Below are positions 1 through 6,824 of a DNA stretch of 27,256 nucleotides, in pieces; the stretch's first letter is position 1; each line of letters opens with the position of its first letter. The notes under the pieces are model-generated. The model searched no databases and had not been told where the DNA came from. It was given only the letters and a program-made list of their open reading frames with translations. The translations under genes were made by a program, and so were the position numbers. Origin of the DNA: a virus. The DNA lies in the IMG/VR virus record IMGVR_UViG_3300010354_009484, positions 1 through 27,256 of that record; one strand, 5' to 3'.

Positions 1-740
1 AGCAGGAAGAGGACCGACTATTTTGGGAAGCGTTTGATAACCTTAAAACGTTCCTGTCAGAAAAGACTAATTGCACAGTTCTTCAACATCCAGAACTTGA
101 AGCAGATGATCTTATTGCAGGATTCATACAGGCACACCCCGATGACGATCACGTTATTATTTCTTCCGACACAGATTTCTACCAGTTACTGGCGCCAAAC
201 GTCGAGCAATACAACGGTGTTAGTGACGAACTACACACGCTGACAGGTATTAGAGACAAAAAAGGCAACCTAGTAATTGATAAGAAAACCAAAGAACCCA
301 AAGTCATACCTGATCCGCAGTGGATCCTGTTTGAGAAGTGTATGCGTGGCGATCCAACAGATAATATTTTTTCCGCATATCCGGGTGTTAGGACCAAAGG
401 TAGCAAGAACAAAATTGGTCTCACTGAAGCTTTTGCTGACAAACATAGCAAAGGATATGCGTGGAATAACCTTATGCTTCAAAGATGGACAGACCATAAC
501 GGTGTGGAACATCGAGTACTAGATGACTACGAGCGCAATAGAGTGTTAGTGGACTTGACAGCACAACCACCAGAAATCAAAGCCAAGATTGCAGAAACTA
601 TAGCAGCAGGAGCAGTAAAACAAAGTAGGCCAATGGTAGGTGCACAATTCTTGAAGTTTTGTGGCAAGTATGAGCTGAATAGACTAAGCGAACAAAGTTC
701 TAGTTTCTCGGAATTCTTAGGTGCGGAGTATCCCGGATGA
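1..740 (+). CDS. FEN/PIN-family 5'-3' exonuclease (RNase H-like), 5' end cut off
   Basis: Partial gene; the first full codon is at base 3 and 245 residues are visible. The fragment shows FEN-type 5' nuclease metal-binding motifs: ELEADDLIAG at visible residues 31-40, SSDTDFYQLL at 54-63, and RGDPTDNI at 115-122 followed by a YPGV stretch like the helix-hairpin-helix entry of the family. In T4-like phages this class (T4 Rnh, flap endonuclease) removes RNA primers and flaps during lagging-strand synthesis. A Lys-rich insertion lies between the SDTD and GDxTDN blocks. The stop overlaps the next start (ATGA), so the gene heads a coupled chain. The family call is strong; the exact orthologue (RNase H or another 5'-3' exonuclease) is not settled because the N-terminus is missing. 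Confidence 0.88.
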   Translation, partial: QEEDRLFWEAFDNLKTFLSEKTNCTVLQHPELEADDLIAGFIQAHPDDDHVIISSDTDFYQLLAPNVEQYNGVSDELHTLTGIRDKKGNLVIDKKTKEPKVIPDPQWILFEKCMRGDPTDNIFSAYPGVRTKGSKNKIGLTEAFADKHSKGYAWNNLMLQRWTDHNGVEHRVLDDYERNRVLVDLTAQPPEIKAKIAETIAAGAVKQSRPMVGAQFLKFCGKYELNRLSEQSSSFSEFLGAEYPG

Positions 741-1111
741 TTACATGGCTAATATTGGCCTTGTTGTTTTTTAAACACTTTCTAGCAGACTTCTGCTGGC
801 AAAGTGATCAAATGATCAAAGACAAAGGTCACCTTGGTAGGTTAGGCGGCCTTCAGCATGCAGGATTACATGGCGCTCTAACTTATGTAATTCTCATGCA
901 TTTTTTGAACATACAAGCCTGCTTTATAATTGCCATGTTTGATAGTGTTATGCATTATATTTTTGACTACATGCATCGCAGAGCCACAGTGCGTTTGAGC
1001 GTAGATTCAAACGCCTTCTGGTTGTGGATTGGACTGGATCAATTCCTACACGCAATGATTTATTTGATTATTGGCTTTACAGTGACGTTTTTGACTGCAG
1101 ATTACATATGA
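737..1111 (+). CDS. DUF3307 family membrane protein
   Basis: 124 aa. It begins with a hydrophobic stretch followed by HFLADFCWQSDQM, which matches the HxxADFxxQxxxM signature of DUF3307 proteins; a later HAGLHGALTY block and two to three further hydrophobic segments also fit (roughly residues 3-15, 45-70 and 95-122). It is probably an integral inner-membrane protein. The function of DUF3307 is unknown; copies occur in bacteria and phages. The start at 737 overlaps the upstream stop by 4 nt, and the stop overlaps the next start in the same way, so it is co-translated with both neighbours. Confidence 0.75.
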   Translation: MITWLILALLFFKHFLADFCWQSDQMIKDKGHLGRLGGLQHAGLHGALTYVILMHFLNIQACFIIAMFDSVMHYIFDYMHRRATVRLSVDSNAFWLWIGLDQFLHAMIYLIIGFTVTFLTADYI

Positions 1112-1449
1112 TAAAACATATAAACCCAGGGTCGCCTCACATTACTGTTAATACCAGTCAAAATCCCATACCAATTAGTCCTGGTGCAGTAAGTGCGGGC
1201 ATGGTAAGATACAACCCCAACATACAACAGTTAGAAGTGTATGATGGCATTGCATGGCATGGTATGAATACTCAAGCCACAATTGATTTAGGTTGGGACT
1301 CTCGACAAGCAATAGAATGGGCGCATAAAAAAATGCACCAAGAAAGAAAATTACAAGAACTCATGGACCGACACCCTGGCTTGAAAGATTTACACGACAA
1401 GTTTGAAATCATGAAAGTATTATGTCAAGAAGAGGAGAAACACGAATGA
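1108..1449 (+). CDS. Hypothetical protein, 113 aa
   Basis: Not recognised. The start at 1108 (ATGA overlap with the DUF3307 stop) is preferred over an in-frame upstream codon that would bury 84 nt in the previous gene. The N-terminal half is Pro/Asn/Val-rich with short beta-like stretches, including MVRYNPNIQQLEVYDGIAWH, which resembles the repeated beta units of phage fibre or adhesin tips. The C-terminal half is helical and charged (about residues 62-113). A small virion-associated role is conceivable but unsupported otherwise. Confidence 0.7.
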   Translation: MIKHINPGSPHITVNTSQNPIPISPGAVSAGMVRYNPNIQQLEVYDGIAWHGMNTQATIDLGWDSRQAIEWAHKKMHQERKLQELMDRHPGLKDLHDKFEIMKVLCQEEEKHE

Positions 1450-1721
1450 ATTGGTTACGACGAATCATACGCAATTGGATCAATCAAGAAGATGAAATTA
1501 AAATGAGTCGAGCCACGGTAGTAGAAAGAGATAGATCGGCGCCGGCACAAAACGGTATGAACTTTTGCTTGTACCAAGCAGTGGGTGGTCATATTCTTGA
1601 ATCCCGTACCTACAATCAAAAAACTGATCGCACTGAAGGAACACTGTATATGATTCATGACGACGAAGATTTTGCCCGACAAGTGGCGCATGCAATTATG
1701 TTGGAGCAAATGAAACTATGA
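1446..1721 (+). CDS. Hypothetical protein, 91 aa; paralog of the next gene
   Basis: Not recognised. The start at 1446 overlaps the preceding stop by 4 nt; an in-frame upstream codon at 1422 would create a longer overlap. A basic, Trp/Arg-rich N-terminus (MNWLRRIIRNW) precedes a domain ending in LYMIHDDEDFARQVAHAIML. The next gene ends in the similar pattern MYVISDDKDLGQELGKIV, and both have a Gly-Gly pair about 25 residues before it, so the two look like diverged tandem duplicates. Function unknown. Confidence 0.7.
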   Translation: MNWLRRIIRNWINQEDEIKMSRATVVERDRSAPAQNGMNFCLYQAVGGHILESRTYNQKTDRTEGTLYMIHDDEDFARQVAHAIMLEQMKL

Positions 1722-1978
1722 GTCACTACAATGTTGCCACTGGACCCAGCCCTATCACTGTAACCGATCTATCAGGAATAGATTTGAGTTTTGGTGGAGA
1801 AACTAGATTGCCTAACAAAAAAATATCTTTTGACATTCATACTGCCAATGGCGGATATGTGGTCAAAGTTTCACAAGGATCTTTCAAAGAAGAAGAAATG
1901 TATGTAATTTCAGATGATAAAGATCTTGGACAAGAACTAGGCAAAATTGTAACACATCATACACTGGCAAGACAATGA
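1718..1978 (+). CDS. Hypothetical protein, 86 aa; paralog of the previous gene
   Basis: Not recognised. ATGA overlaps at both ends. The C-terminal half (about residues 37-80) follows the same plan as the upstream protein: beta-like stretch, Gly-Gly, variable loop with Glu residues, then Y-x-I-x-DD-x-D and a helix. The N-terminal 35 residues differ. The pair may form a heterodimer or be a recent functional split; neither can be tested from sequence alone. Confidence 0.7.
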   Translation: MSHYNVATGPSPITVTDLSGIDLSFGGETRLPNKKISFDIHTANGGYVVKVSQGSFKEEEMYVISDDKDLGQELGKIVTHHTLARQ

Positions 1979-2451
1979 ATCAACCGATAGCTAAACCAGT
2001 AATTAAAAACAAATTCTGGGTGGTAGAAGATCATGGTCAAAAAATAGCTACCATTCAAGCTAGAGAAGGTGGCGGTTTTGTATATGTGTACGACAACCAA
2101 CGTGAATATTTTCATTCAACCAAACAACTTACAAAACAACTTAACATAAAATTTTCTAGCTTGGTTACTAAACCACCCAAAGACAACAACTATGTGTATG
2201 GATTTCCAATCAAAGGAAAAGCGTACAATGAGGTTTTTGATGTAATTAGAAAATTACCAATCTACAGTAAAAATTCTAAAAGCAAAAGTTTGTATTGTGC
2301 TGGATATTACTACATATGCCTGAACGATATATGGACTTTGTCTTTTTGTCCAAAGAATATAACTTTAAATCGTTACAAATTTTATGGACCGTACAAATCT
2401 CAAATTGATGCAGAACACGATTTTTTAAGGATTAAAAATGCAAGCAATTAG
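1975..2451 (+). CDS. Hypothetical protein, 158 aa
   Basis: Not recognised. The start at 1975 overlaps the upstream stop by 4 nt. The protein is Lys/Tyr/Asn-rich. The N-terminus (NKFWVVEDHGQKIATIQ) reads as a small beta domain. The middle, YVYGFPIKGKAYNEVFDV, and the Tyr/Cys-rich stretch LYCAGYYYICLNDIW look like a folded core, and a last FYGPYKSQIDAEHDFLR segment resembles short phage display-like repeats. No signal peptide or membrane span is seen. It is soluble, likely an accessory protein of the coupled gene chain. Confidence 0.65.
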   Translation: MNQPIAKPVIKNKFWVVEDHGQKIATIQAREGGGFVYVYDNQREYFHSTKQLTKQLNIKFSSLVTKPPKDNNYVYGFPIKGKAYNEVFDVIRKLPIYSKNSKSKSLYCAGYYYICLNDIWTLSFCPKNITLNRYKFYGPYKSQIDAEHDFLRIKNASN

Positions 2452-2653
2452 TTTAGCAATAAGAAACTTCAACAACAGAGTCAAACAGATGAATCAAACC
2501 AACAGTAAACAGTTGGTGTTATCGGCCGAAGAGGCACGTAATTTACACAATGATATTTTTTCGTTATTAAACAACATAGCAGAAATTGTATCAGTACCAA
2601 ATCAAAAAGAAAAGTCTGCGAACTCAGTGAGTTTGGATGGTGGTGCTTTCTAA
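2438..2653 (+). CDS. Hypothetical small helical protein, 71 aa
   Basis: Not recognised. It starts 14 nt inside the previous gene. About residues 28-55 (SAEEARNLHNDIFSLLNNIA) form a predicted amphipathic helix, and the C-terminus ends in Gly-Gly-Ala-Phe after a Ser/Asn-rich linker. A helix plus an exposed C-terminal peptide could be a docking tail, but this is speculation. It is the last gene before the late promoter at 2673. Confidence 0.6.
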   Translation: MQAISLAIRNFNNRVKQMNQTNSKQLVLSAEEARNLHNDIFSLLNNIAEIVSVPNQKEKSANSVSLDGGAF

Positions 2654-2672
2654 TTAACTACCCAGATTTTCA

Positions 2673-2680
2673 TATAAATA
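2673..2680 (+). promoter_or_regulatory. T4-type late promoter (TATAAATA)
   Basis: Exact match to the T4 late consensus TATAAATA in the 47-nt gap before the gene at 2701. Its 3' edge is 20 nt before the ATG, leaving room for a short leader. T4-like phages use this element with the gp55-type sigma factor and the sliding clamp. No sigma70 -35 box is evident at the right spacing. Confidence 0.65.
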
Positions 2681-2700
2681 CATAATACAGGATTTCAATT

Positions 2701-2988
2701 ATGTCGCGACCTAAACCAAATGTGATATTAGAATACGTTAACAAAACAAACTACAAAAGCGATCAAGTTTTGAGTAGTGAAGGTATTTGGGCAGTTTTTT
2801 ACGATAACAAGCCTATAAACTTGAAAACACACAATATTTTAGTGCATTATCCGGGCCCAAAGTACAAAAAAGTAAGCTTCAGTAACAGTGGGCATGCTAT
2901 TAATCTTTGCAAAAAACTCAACACCCTTTTCAAAACCGACAAATTCACCGTGGTCCTGATGAAACAAGGTGACCAAATCTACCCGTAA
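2701..2988 (+). CDS. Hypothetical protein, 95 aa
   Basis: Not recognised. First gene after the late promoter at 2673-2680. The protein is basic (many Lys) and mixes beta-like stretches (GIWAVFYDNKPINL; KFTVVLM) with a short helix, compatible with a small globular fold. No signal peptide or membrane segment. Upstream spacing shows no strong Shine-Dalgarno. It overlaps the next gene by 20 nt, suggesting co-translation. Confidence 0.6.
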   Translation: MSRPKPNVILEYVNKTNYKSDQVLSSEGIWAVFYDNKPINLKTHNILVHYPGPKYKKVSFSNSGHAINLCKKLNTLFKTDKFTVVLMKQGDQIYP

Positions 2989-3334
2989 TCAACGAAGCTA
3001 TACTGAGAGCATACTACAAGCAGCAGGACATGATGCCTCAGAATATCCGCAGTATGTAAAAGTTTGGTGGTGGAATCATACCGATCCCACTAGCTTGAGG
3101 TTAAGCCAGTCCGGATTAAAGTTTATAATAAAATTCACCCAAATCCCAACATATGAAGTTGACCTGCCCAATCCTTTACTAAATCGCACTCTGCTGCAGA
3201 TGAGCAGACTTTTAACTTGTCCGTACTACATCAATAAACACACAAGGATAACTTTGTTAGGCGAACAAGAAACTGTGATGTTGCGGTTGCATGCAGACAA
3301 CTTACAACAATATCTCGACAACTTACAACTTTAA
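2969..3334 (+). CDS. Hypothetical protein, 121 aa, GTG start
   Basis: Not recognised. The longest reading frame begins with GTG at 2969 and overlaps the previous gene by 20 nt; no ATG is available near the 5' end, so GTG is the best start but is uncertain. A three-Trp run (VKVWWWNH) is followed by LRLSQSGLKFIIKF, a helix-turn-like stretch, and a C-terminal LGEQETVMLRLHADNLQQYL segment. The Leu/Thr composition suggests a soluble small domain. Likely transcribed from the late promoter at 2673. Confidence 0.6.
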   Translation: MTKSTRNQRSYTESILQAAGHDASEYPQYVKVWWWNHTDPTSLRLSQSGLKFIIKFTQIPTYEVDLPNPLLNRTLLQMSRLLTCPYYINKHTRITLLGEQETVMLRLHADNLQQYLDNLQL

Positions 3335-3340
3335 CAACCG

Positions 3341-3369
3341 TTGCACATAATTCGTGTTTTGCATATAAT
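3341..3369 (+). promoter_or_regulatory. Sigma70-like promoter for the 111-aa gene
   Basis: TTGCAC (3341-3346), a 17-nt spacer, then a perfect TATAAT (3364-3369). It lies in the 61-nt gap before the gene at 3396, which also has a very strong Shine-Dalgarno, AAGGAGG at 3385-3391. Host RNA polymerase could read this early in infection. Confidence 0.75.
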
Positions 3370-3395
3370 GTATAGTCTTCTTAAAAGGAGGATAT

Positions 3396-3731
3396 ATGCA
3401 AGCTCGTACATATATTGCAAAATATGCAACCGGCAATAGCAAAAAAGCAATAATACCCTACTACAAAATTAAAGCAACAGACAAATGGGTAGAATACATG
3501 CTAGACAAGCATGATATTAACAAAATACTAATGCATAGCGATTTTGCAACAAAAATGGACTTGTTAGAAGTTTTGCAAGTTTTAGAACGCAAAATAGACT
3601 ATATGTATCGTCATCCAAATTTTAGTTTTAAAAAAGCAACAGATCTGTTTCATATTTTGAAAAATGCAACAAAAGTTGCAACTTTAACAACACCCCAAAA
3701 AGTTGCAAAAAAGCAACAGAAAAAACGGTAG
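3396..3731 (+). CDS. Hypothetical basic protein, 111 aa
   Basis: Not recognised. It has its own promoter (3341-3369) and a strong Shine-Dalgarno 4 nt before the ATG, so high early expression is likely. The core (about residues 25-85) looks helical, with DFATKMDLLEVLQVLERKID as one amphipathic helix. The tail is Lys/Gln/Arg-rich (KVAKKQQKKR at the end), which suggests nucleic acid binding. The coding DNA is unusually rich in TGCAAC/GTTGC elements. An early host-takeover or nucleic-acid-binding role is inference only. Confidence 0.65.
   Translation: MQARTYIAKYATGNSKKAIIPYYKIKATDKWVEYMLDKHDINKILMHSDFATKMDLLEVLQVLERKIDYMYRHPNFSFKKATDLFHILKNATKVATLTTPQKVAKKQQKKR
3665..3717 (+). repeat. Two short hairpins made of TGCAAC/GTTGC inverted repeats
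   Basis: TGCAAC (3665-3670), four A, GTTGCA (3675-3680) forms a perfect 6-bp stem. GTTGC (3702-3706), six A, GCAAC (3713-3717) forms a second stem. Both lie inside the 3' end of the 111-aa gene. Further TGCAAC copies occur at 3425-3430 and 3545-3550, and GTTGCA is in the promoter of the same gene. They may only reflect Ala-Thr/Val-Ala codons. Confidence 0.4.
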
Positions 3732-3748
3732 ACCAAAAATATCCATTT

Positions 3749-3757
3749 TGCTATACT
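3749..3757 (+). promoter_or_regulatory. Extended -10 promoter for the 147-aa gene
   Basis: TGC followed by TATACT gives an extended -10 (TGn-TATAAT type), 47 nt before the ATG at 3804. No good -35 is seen at 16-18 nt, which extended -10 promoters tolerate. Similar TTGC-TATA(A/C)T-ATG blocks precede the genes at 3396 and 5574. The gene has a clear ribosome site, TAGGAG at 3793-3798. Confidence 0.5.
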
Positions 3758-3803
3758 ATGTCTGTTGGGTAGTTAATTTCGACTGTAATTTATAGGAGAG
3801 CTT

Positions 3804-4247
3804 ATGTCTAAGACTTTTACTTTTGCGGGTACTTGCACTGAGAACGGTGCTGTTGTTTACAAATTTGCTAACGACGCTAACCGTGCTAAAGCACTTGAGC
3901 GTTTTGGTTGCACAGATGTTAACATGATTCAGCTGCCGTTTGCGATGGGTAAAGAAGAAGCAGTAGAATGGCTCAATGGGCAAGGCATGACTGCTACTAA
4001 GGCACCTCGTGCTGCTAAGGCTGTAAAGCCTGCCAAGGCTGTTGCTGCCAAACTGCCTAAAGTCAAAACCACTGGTGGCGACGAGATGATCCGTGAGAAC
4101 TATGCTGAGGCTATGGGTGAGCGCAAGGCCAACGGCATGCCGGTTATTAGTTTTGCACAATACAAGCGTGATGCAGCCAAGGTTGCGGCGTTCTTCGCCA
4201 AGTGCGATACCAAGATGGCTGCAAAGCGTGAAGCAGGCAAGGCATAA
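3804..4247 (+). CDS. Hypothetical two-domain protein with Ala/Lys-rich linker, 147 aa
   Basis: Not recognised. Residues 1-62 form a compact N-terminal domain (starting MSKTFTFAGTCTENG, with FANDANRAKALERFG as a helix). Residues 64-88 are an Ala/Lys/Pro-rich linker with repeated AKAVKPAKAV-type units like histone H1-type tails. Residues 93-147 form a charged helical C-terminal domain. It has its own extended -10 promoter, a good Shine-Dalgarno and a downstream hairpin terminator, so it is a single-gene transcript. Codons are more G/C-ending than in most neighbours, often seen in highly expressed phage genes. DNA or nucleoid binding is a reasonable guess from the linker, not a demonstrated function. 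Confidence 0.7.
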   Translation: MSKTFTFAGTCTENGAVVYKFANDANRAKALERFGCTDVNMIQLPFAMGKEEAVEWLNGQGMTATKAPRAAKAVKPAKAVAAKLPKVKTTGGDEMIRENYAEAMGERKANGMPVISFAQYKRDAAKVAAFFAKCDTKMAAKREAGKA

Positions 4248-4257
4248 TAATAATAAG

Positions 4258-4287
4258 AGCGTCTGTTGTGTTTAAGCCACAGACGCT
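4258..4287 (+). terminator. Hairpin terminator after the 147-aa gene
   Basis: AGCGTCTGT (4258-4266) and ACAGACGCT (4279-4287) form a perfect 9-bp stem with a 12-nt loop, followed by a T-rich run ending in TTTTAT. It sits 11 nt after the stop codon and just before the next promoter. The T tract is interrupted, so termination may be partial. Confidence 0.65.
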
Positions 4288-4302
4288 TATTCTGTTTTAT
4301 AT

Positions 4303-4308
4303 TATAAT
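4303..4308 (+). promoter_or_regulatory. -10 box for the MoxR-like gene
   Basis: A perfect TATAAT lies between the terminator hairpin and the ATG at 4340. No convincing -35 is seen at 17 nt. The gene has a strong Shine-Dalgarno, AAGGAG at 4327-4332. Confidence 0.45.
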
Positions 4309-4339
4309 AATGTTTCACACGTTATGAAGGAGAAACTTA

Positions 4340-5446
4340 ATGGCTGTTACAGAAACTCGTACGGTTACGCCCGAAGAGGCTCGTAGTCGTATTCTTCGGT
4401 CGTTTAAACACAAGCGACCCATGTTCCTTTGGGGACCGCCTGGTGTAGGAAAATCCGAAGTCGTAGCCGACATTACAAGCGAGCTCGGCGGCTACATGAT
4501 TGACTTGCGTCTAAGTCAAATGGAGCCAACTGATATTCGTGGCATCCCGTTCTTTAATAAAGATAACAGCAAGATGGATTGGGCACCGCCCATTGAATTG
4601 CCCGACGAAGAACTAGCGGCTCAGTTTCCAATTGTAGTATTACTATTGGACGAGATGAATTCGGCTGCACCCGCAGTGCAAGCCGCAGCATATCAGCTGA
4701 TTCTTAATCGTCGTATCGGCAAGTATCATTTGCCAGACAATGTAGTAATGGTGGCAGCGGGTAACCGTGATAGCGACAAGGGTGTTACTTATCGTATGCC
4801 TAGTCCGCTTGCCAATCGTTTCGTACATTTGGAGGTCCGTCCTGACTTCGAATCTTGGCAGAATTGGGCCGTAAAGAACAAGATCCATGCTGATGTTGTA
4901 GGTTACTTGAGCTTTGCCAAGTCGGATATGTTTGACTTTGATCCACGTAGTAATAGTCGTTCTTTTGCTACACCTCGTACTTGGACCTTTGCTAGTGAAT
5001 TCTGCCACGACGAGAGCAGCAGTGCGGCTGAACTAACGGACCTTATTGCAGGCTGCGTGGGCGAGGGTATTGCACATAAGTTTATGGCTCACCGCAAAGT
5101 GGCCGGTTCTCTTCCCAAGCCCGAAGACATCCTCGCAGGCAAGGTCAAAGAACTCAAGACCAAAGAAGTGTCGGCCATGTATTCGCTGACCACTAGTATG
5201 TGCTACGAGTTGCAAGACTTTTACACCAAAAACGGCAAAGACAAGATCGCCGAGTTCCACAAAATGGCCGACAACTTCTTGCGGTTCATGATGGACAACT
5301 TTACAACCGAAGTAACGGTTATGGGTGCTCGTGTTGCACTGACCACGTACAATCTGCCAATGGTTCCTGGCAAGATGCCAAGCTTTGATGAGTTCCATCA
5401 GCGTTACGGCAAGTATGTGTTAGCGGCTGCTGGTTCGTCTAAATAA
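4340..5446 (+). CDS. MoxR-type AAA+ ATPase
   Basis: 368 aa. AAA+ motifs in order: Walker A GPPGVGKS (residues 32-39), a MoxR-like IDLRLSQMEPTDIRGIP block (54-70), Walker B VVLLLDE (99-105), sensor 1 in VMVAAGNR (N142) and a PSPLANRF arginine-finger region (154-161). About residues 190-368 form a helical C-terminal part. MoxR ATPases usually act with a VWA-domain partner to remodel or activate protein complexes. The next gene here is such a partner, only 127 nt downstream but with its own promoter. The gene has its own -10 box and Shine-Dalgarno and is relatively rich in G/C-ending codons. The substrate in phage is unknown; virion or replication complex assembly, or interference with the host, are possibilities. 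Confidence 0.9.
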   Translation: MAVTETRTVTPEEARSRILRSFKHKRPMFLWGPPGVGKSEVVADITSELGGYMIDLRLSQMEPTDIRGIPFFNKDNSKMDWAPPIELPDEELAAQFPIVVLLLDEMNSAAPAVQAAAYQLILNRRIGKYHLPDNVVMVAAGNRDSDKGVTYRMPSPLANRFVHLEVRPDFESWQNWAVKNKIHADVVGYLSFAKSDMFDFDPRSNSRSFATPRTWTFASEFCHDESSSAAELTDLIAGCVGEGIAHKFMAHRKVAGSLPKPEDILAGKVKELKTKEVSAMYSLTTSMCYELQDFYTKNGKDKIAEFHKMADNFLRFMMDNFTTEVTVMGARVALTTYNLPMVPGKMPSFDEFHQRYGKYVLAAAGSSK

Positions 5447-5465
5447 GTTTTATCGCGTGTGAGGC

Positions 5466-5512
5466 AGGAGGCTGGACGACGGATGTAGGTCCGTACCGTA
5501 AGTCCTCCTTTT
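5466..5512 (+). terminator. Structured RNA, probable terminator after the MoxR-like gene
   Basis: AGGAGG (5466-5471) pairs with CCTCCT (5504-5509), and an inner ACGGA (5479-5483) pairs with TCCGT (5490-5494) over a 6-nt loop; TTTT follows at 5509-5512. GGAC/GTCC offers an alternative pairing. Position between two genes with separate promoters supports a terminator. The two-part stem and the masked AGGAGG could also be a regulatory structure. Confidence 0.55.
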
Positions 5513-5521
5513 ATAATGAAA

Positions 5522-5550
5522 TTGACTATAAATCCAGAACTTGCTATAAT
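5522..5550 (+). promoter_or_regulatory. Strong sigma70-like promoter for the VWA gene
   Basis: TTGACT (5522-5527), a 17-nt spacer ending in the extended -10 TTGC, then a perfect TATAAT (5545-5550). It is the best host-type promoter in the window. A Shine-Dalgarno AAGGAG at 5563-5568 follows, 5 nt before the ATG at 5574. Confidence 0.8.
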
Positions 5551-5573
5551 GTATTACACAATAAGGAGTGACC

Positions 5574-6824
5574 ATGGCAGATTCTACTGTAATTGATAAA
5601 GCAAAAACAGTGACCGTAACTGATCCAAAAACGGATGCAGCGGCTCGCGAAAAACTTACTACAGCTCGTATTGGCTTGCTACTAAAGGCTCCGTTCTTCG
5701 GACAGCTAGCCACTCGTATGACACTTACTAATGCGGACGAGTGGTGTTCGACTGCTGCTACAGACGGACGCAAGTTCTATTACAATAGTGAGTTTGTAAA
5801 CAAGATGCCGCTTAAACAACTCGAGTTCTTAGTCGGGCACGAGATTCTACATGCGGTTTATGATCACATGGGTCGCCGCGGAGACCGTATGCCGCGACTG
5901 AGTAACATTGCTGCCGACTATTGTGTTAACCAAGACCTAGTAGAACAACGGATCGGAGAGAAGATCAGCGTGGTGCCAATCTTGTATGATTCAAAATTTA
6001 AAGGTTGGAGCTACGAAGAAGTATACGATCACCTATACGAAAATTCGGATAAAATTAATCTTGATCAACTTGAAAAAATGCTATTGGATGATCACCTCGA
6101 AGAAGAAGGTGAAGGTGATGACAAAGATGGCAACGGCAAACCAAAACTAAGCAAAGAAGAAGCACAAGCAATCCGTGATGAAATCAAAGGTGCTGTAATT
6201 GCAGCGGCCCAGGCTGCAGGAGCAGGCAACTTGCCAGCAGGTGTCAAGCGTCTACTAAAAGACATTACCGCACCCGTAATTGGTTGGAAGGAACTGTTAC
6301 AACAGCAGATCACAAGTGTAATCAAGAACGACTATACTTTTAATCGTCCTAATCGTCGAGGTTGGCACATTGATGCAATTTTACCAGGCCTCAAGCCCGG
6401 CGAAATGATTGATATCTGTATTGCCATGGACCAGTCTGGATCCATCAGCGAAGAAGATAGCAAGGCATTTTTGGGCGAGATAAAAGGCATTATGGAGGCG
6501 TTCGATGAATACAAGATCACGTTGTGGTGCTTTGATACTGAAGTGTACAATGTACAAACTTTTACAAGTGATACCATCGAAGATATCATGCACTACGAAC
6601 CCATGGGTGGCGGTGGTACAGATTTCGAAGTAAATTGGCAGTTCATGAAACAAGAGAACATCGAACCCAAGAAGTTTATCATGTTCACAGACGGCATGCC
6701 ATTTGATTCATGGGGTGATGAGAACTACTGTGAAACAGTATGGATCATTAAAGGCAATCCTGGTTGTGAGCCACCGTGGGGCATTTGGGCACATTACGAA
6801 GAAGCAGCACGAGGAGGACGATAA
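5574..6824 (+). CDS. DUF2201-type putative metallopeptidase with VWA-like domain
   Basis: 416 aa. The N-terminal domain has an HExxH zinc-protease motif, HEILHAVYDH (H89, E90, H93). An acidic Glu/Asp/Gly-rich linker follows (about 165-190). The C-terminal VWA-like domain has the metal-site motif DQSGS (286-290), a Thr in GGGGTDF (T349) and the FTDG Asp (D373). ATG at 5574 is chosen over GTG at 5568 because the GTG overlaps the Shine-Dalgarno. This domain pair is the typical partner of MoxR ATPases, and the MoxR-like gene lies directly upstream, so the two probably form a remodelling complex. Whether the protease site is active is not known. The stop overlaps the next ATG by 1 nt. Confidence 0.88.
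   Translation: MADSTVIDKAKTVTVTDPKTDAAAREKLTTARIGLLLKAPFFGQLATRMTLTNADEWCSTAATDGRKFYYNSEFVNKMPLKQLEFLVGHEILHAVYDHMGRRGDRMPRLSNIAADYCVNQDLVEQRIGEKISVVPILYDSKFKGWSYEEVYDHLYENSDKINLDQLEKMLLDDHLEEEGEGDDKDGNGKPKLSKEEAQAIRDEIKGAVIAAAQAAGAGNLPAGVKRLLKDITAPVIGWKELLQQQITSVIKNDYTFNRPNRRGWHIDAILPGLKPGEMIDICIAMDQSGSISEEDSKAFLGEIKGIMEAFDEYKITLWCFDTEVYNVQTFTSDTIEDIMHYEPMGGGGTDFEVNWQFMKQENIEPKKFIMFTDGMPFDSWGDENYCETVWIIKGNPGCEPPWGIWAHYEEAARGGR

Noticed and set aside
5568-5573. GTG start for the VWA gene
   Set aside because: It overlaps the AAGGAG ribosome site; the ATG at 5574 has correct spacing.
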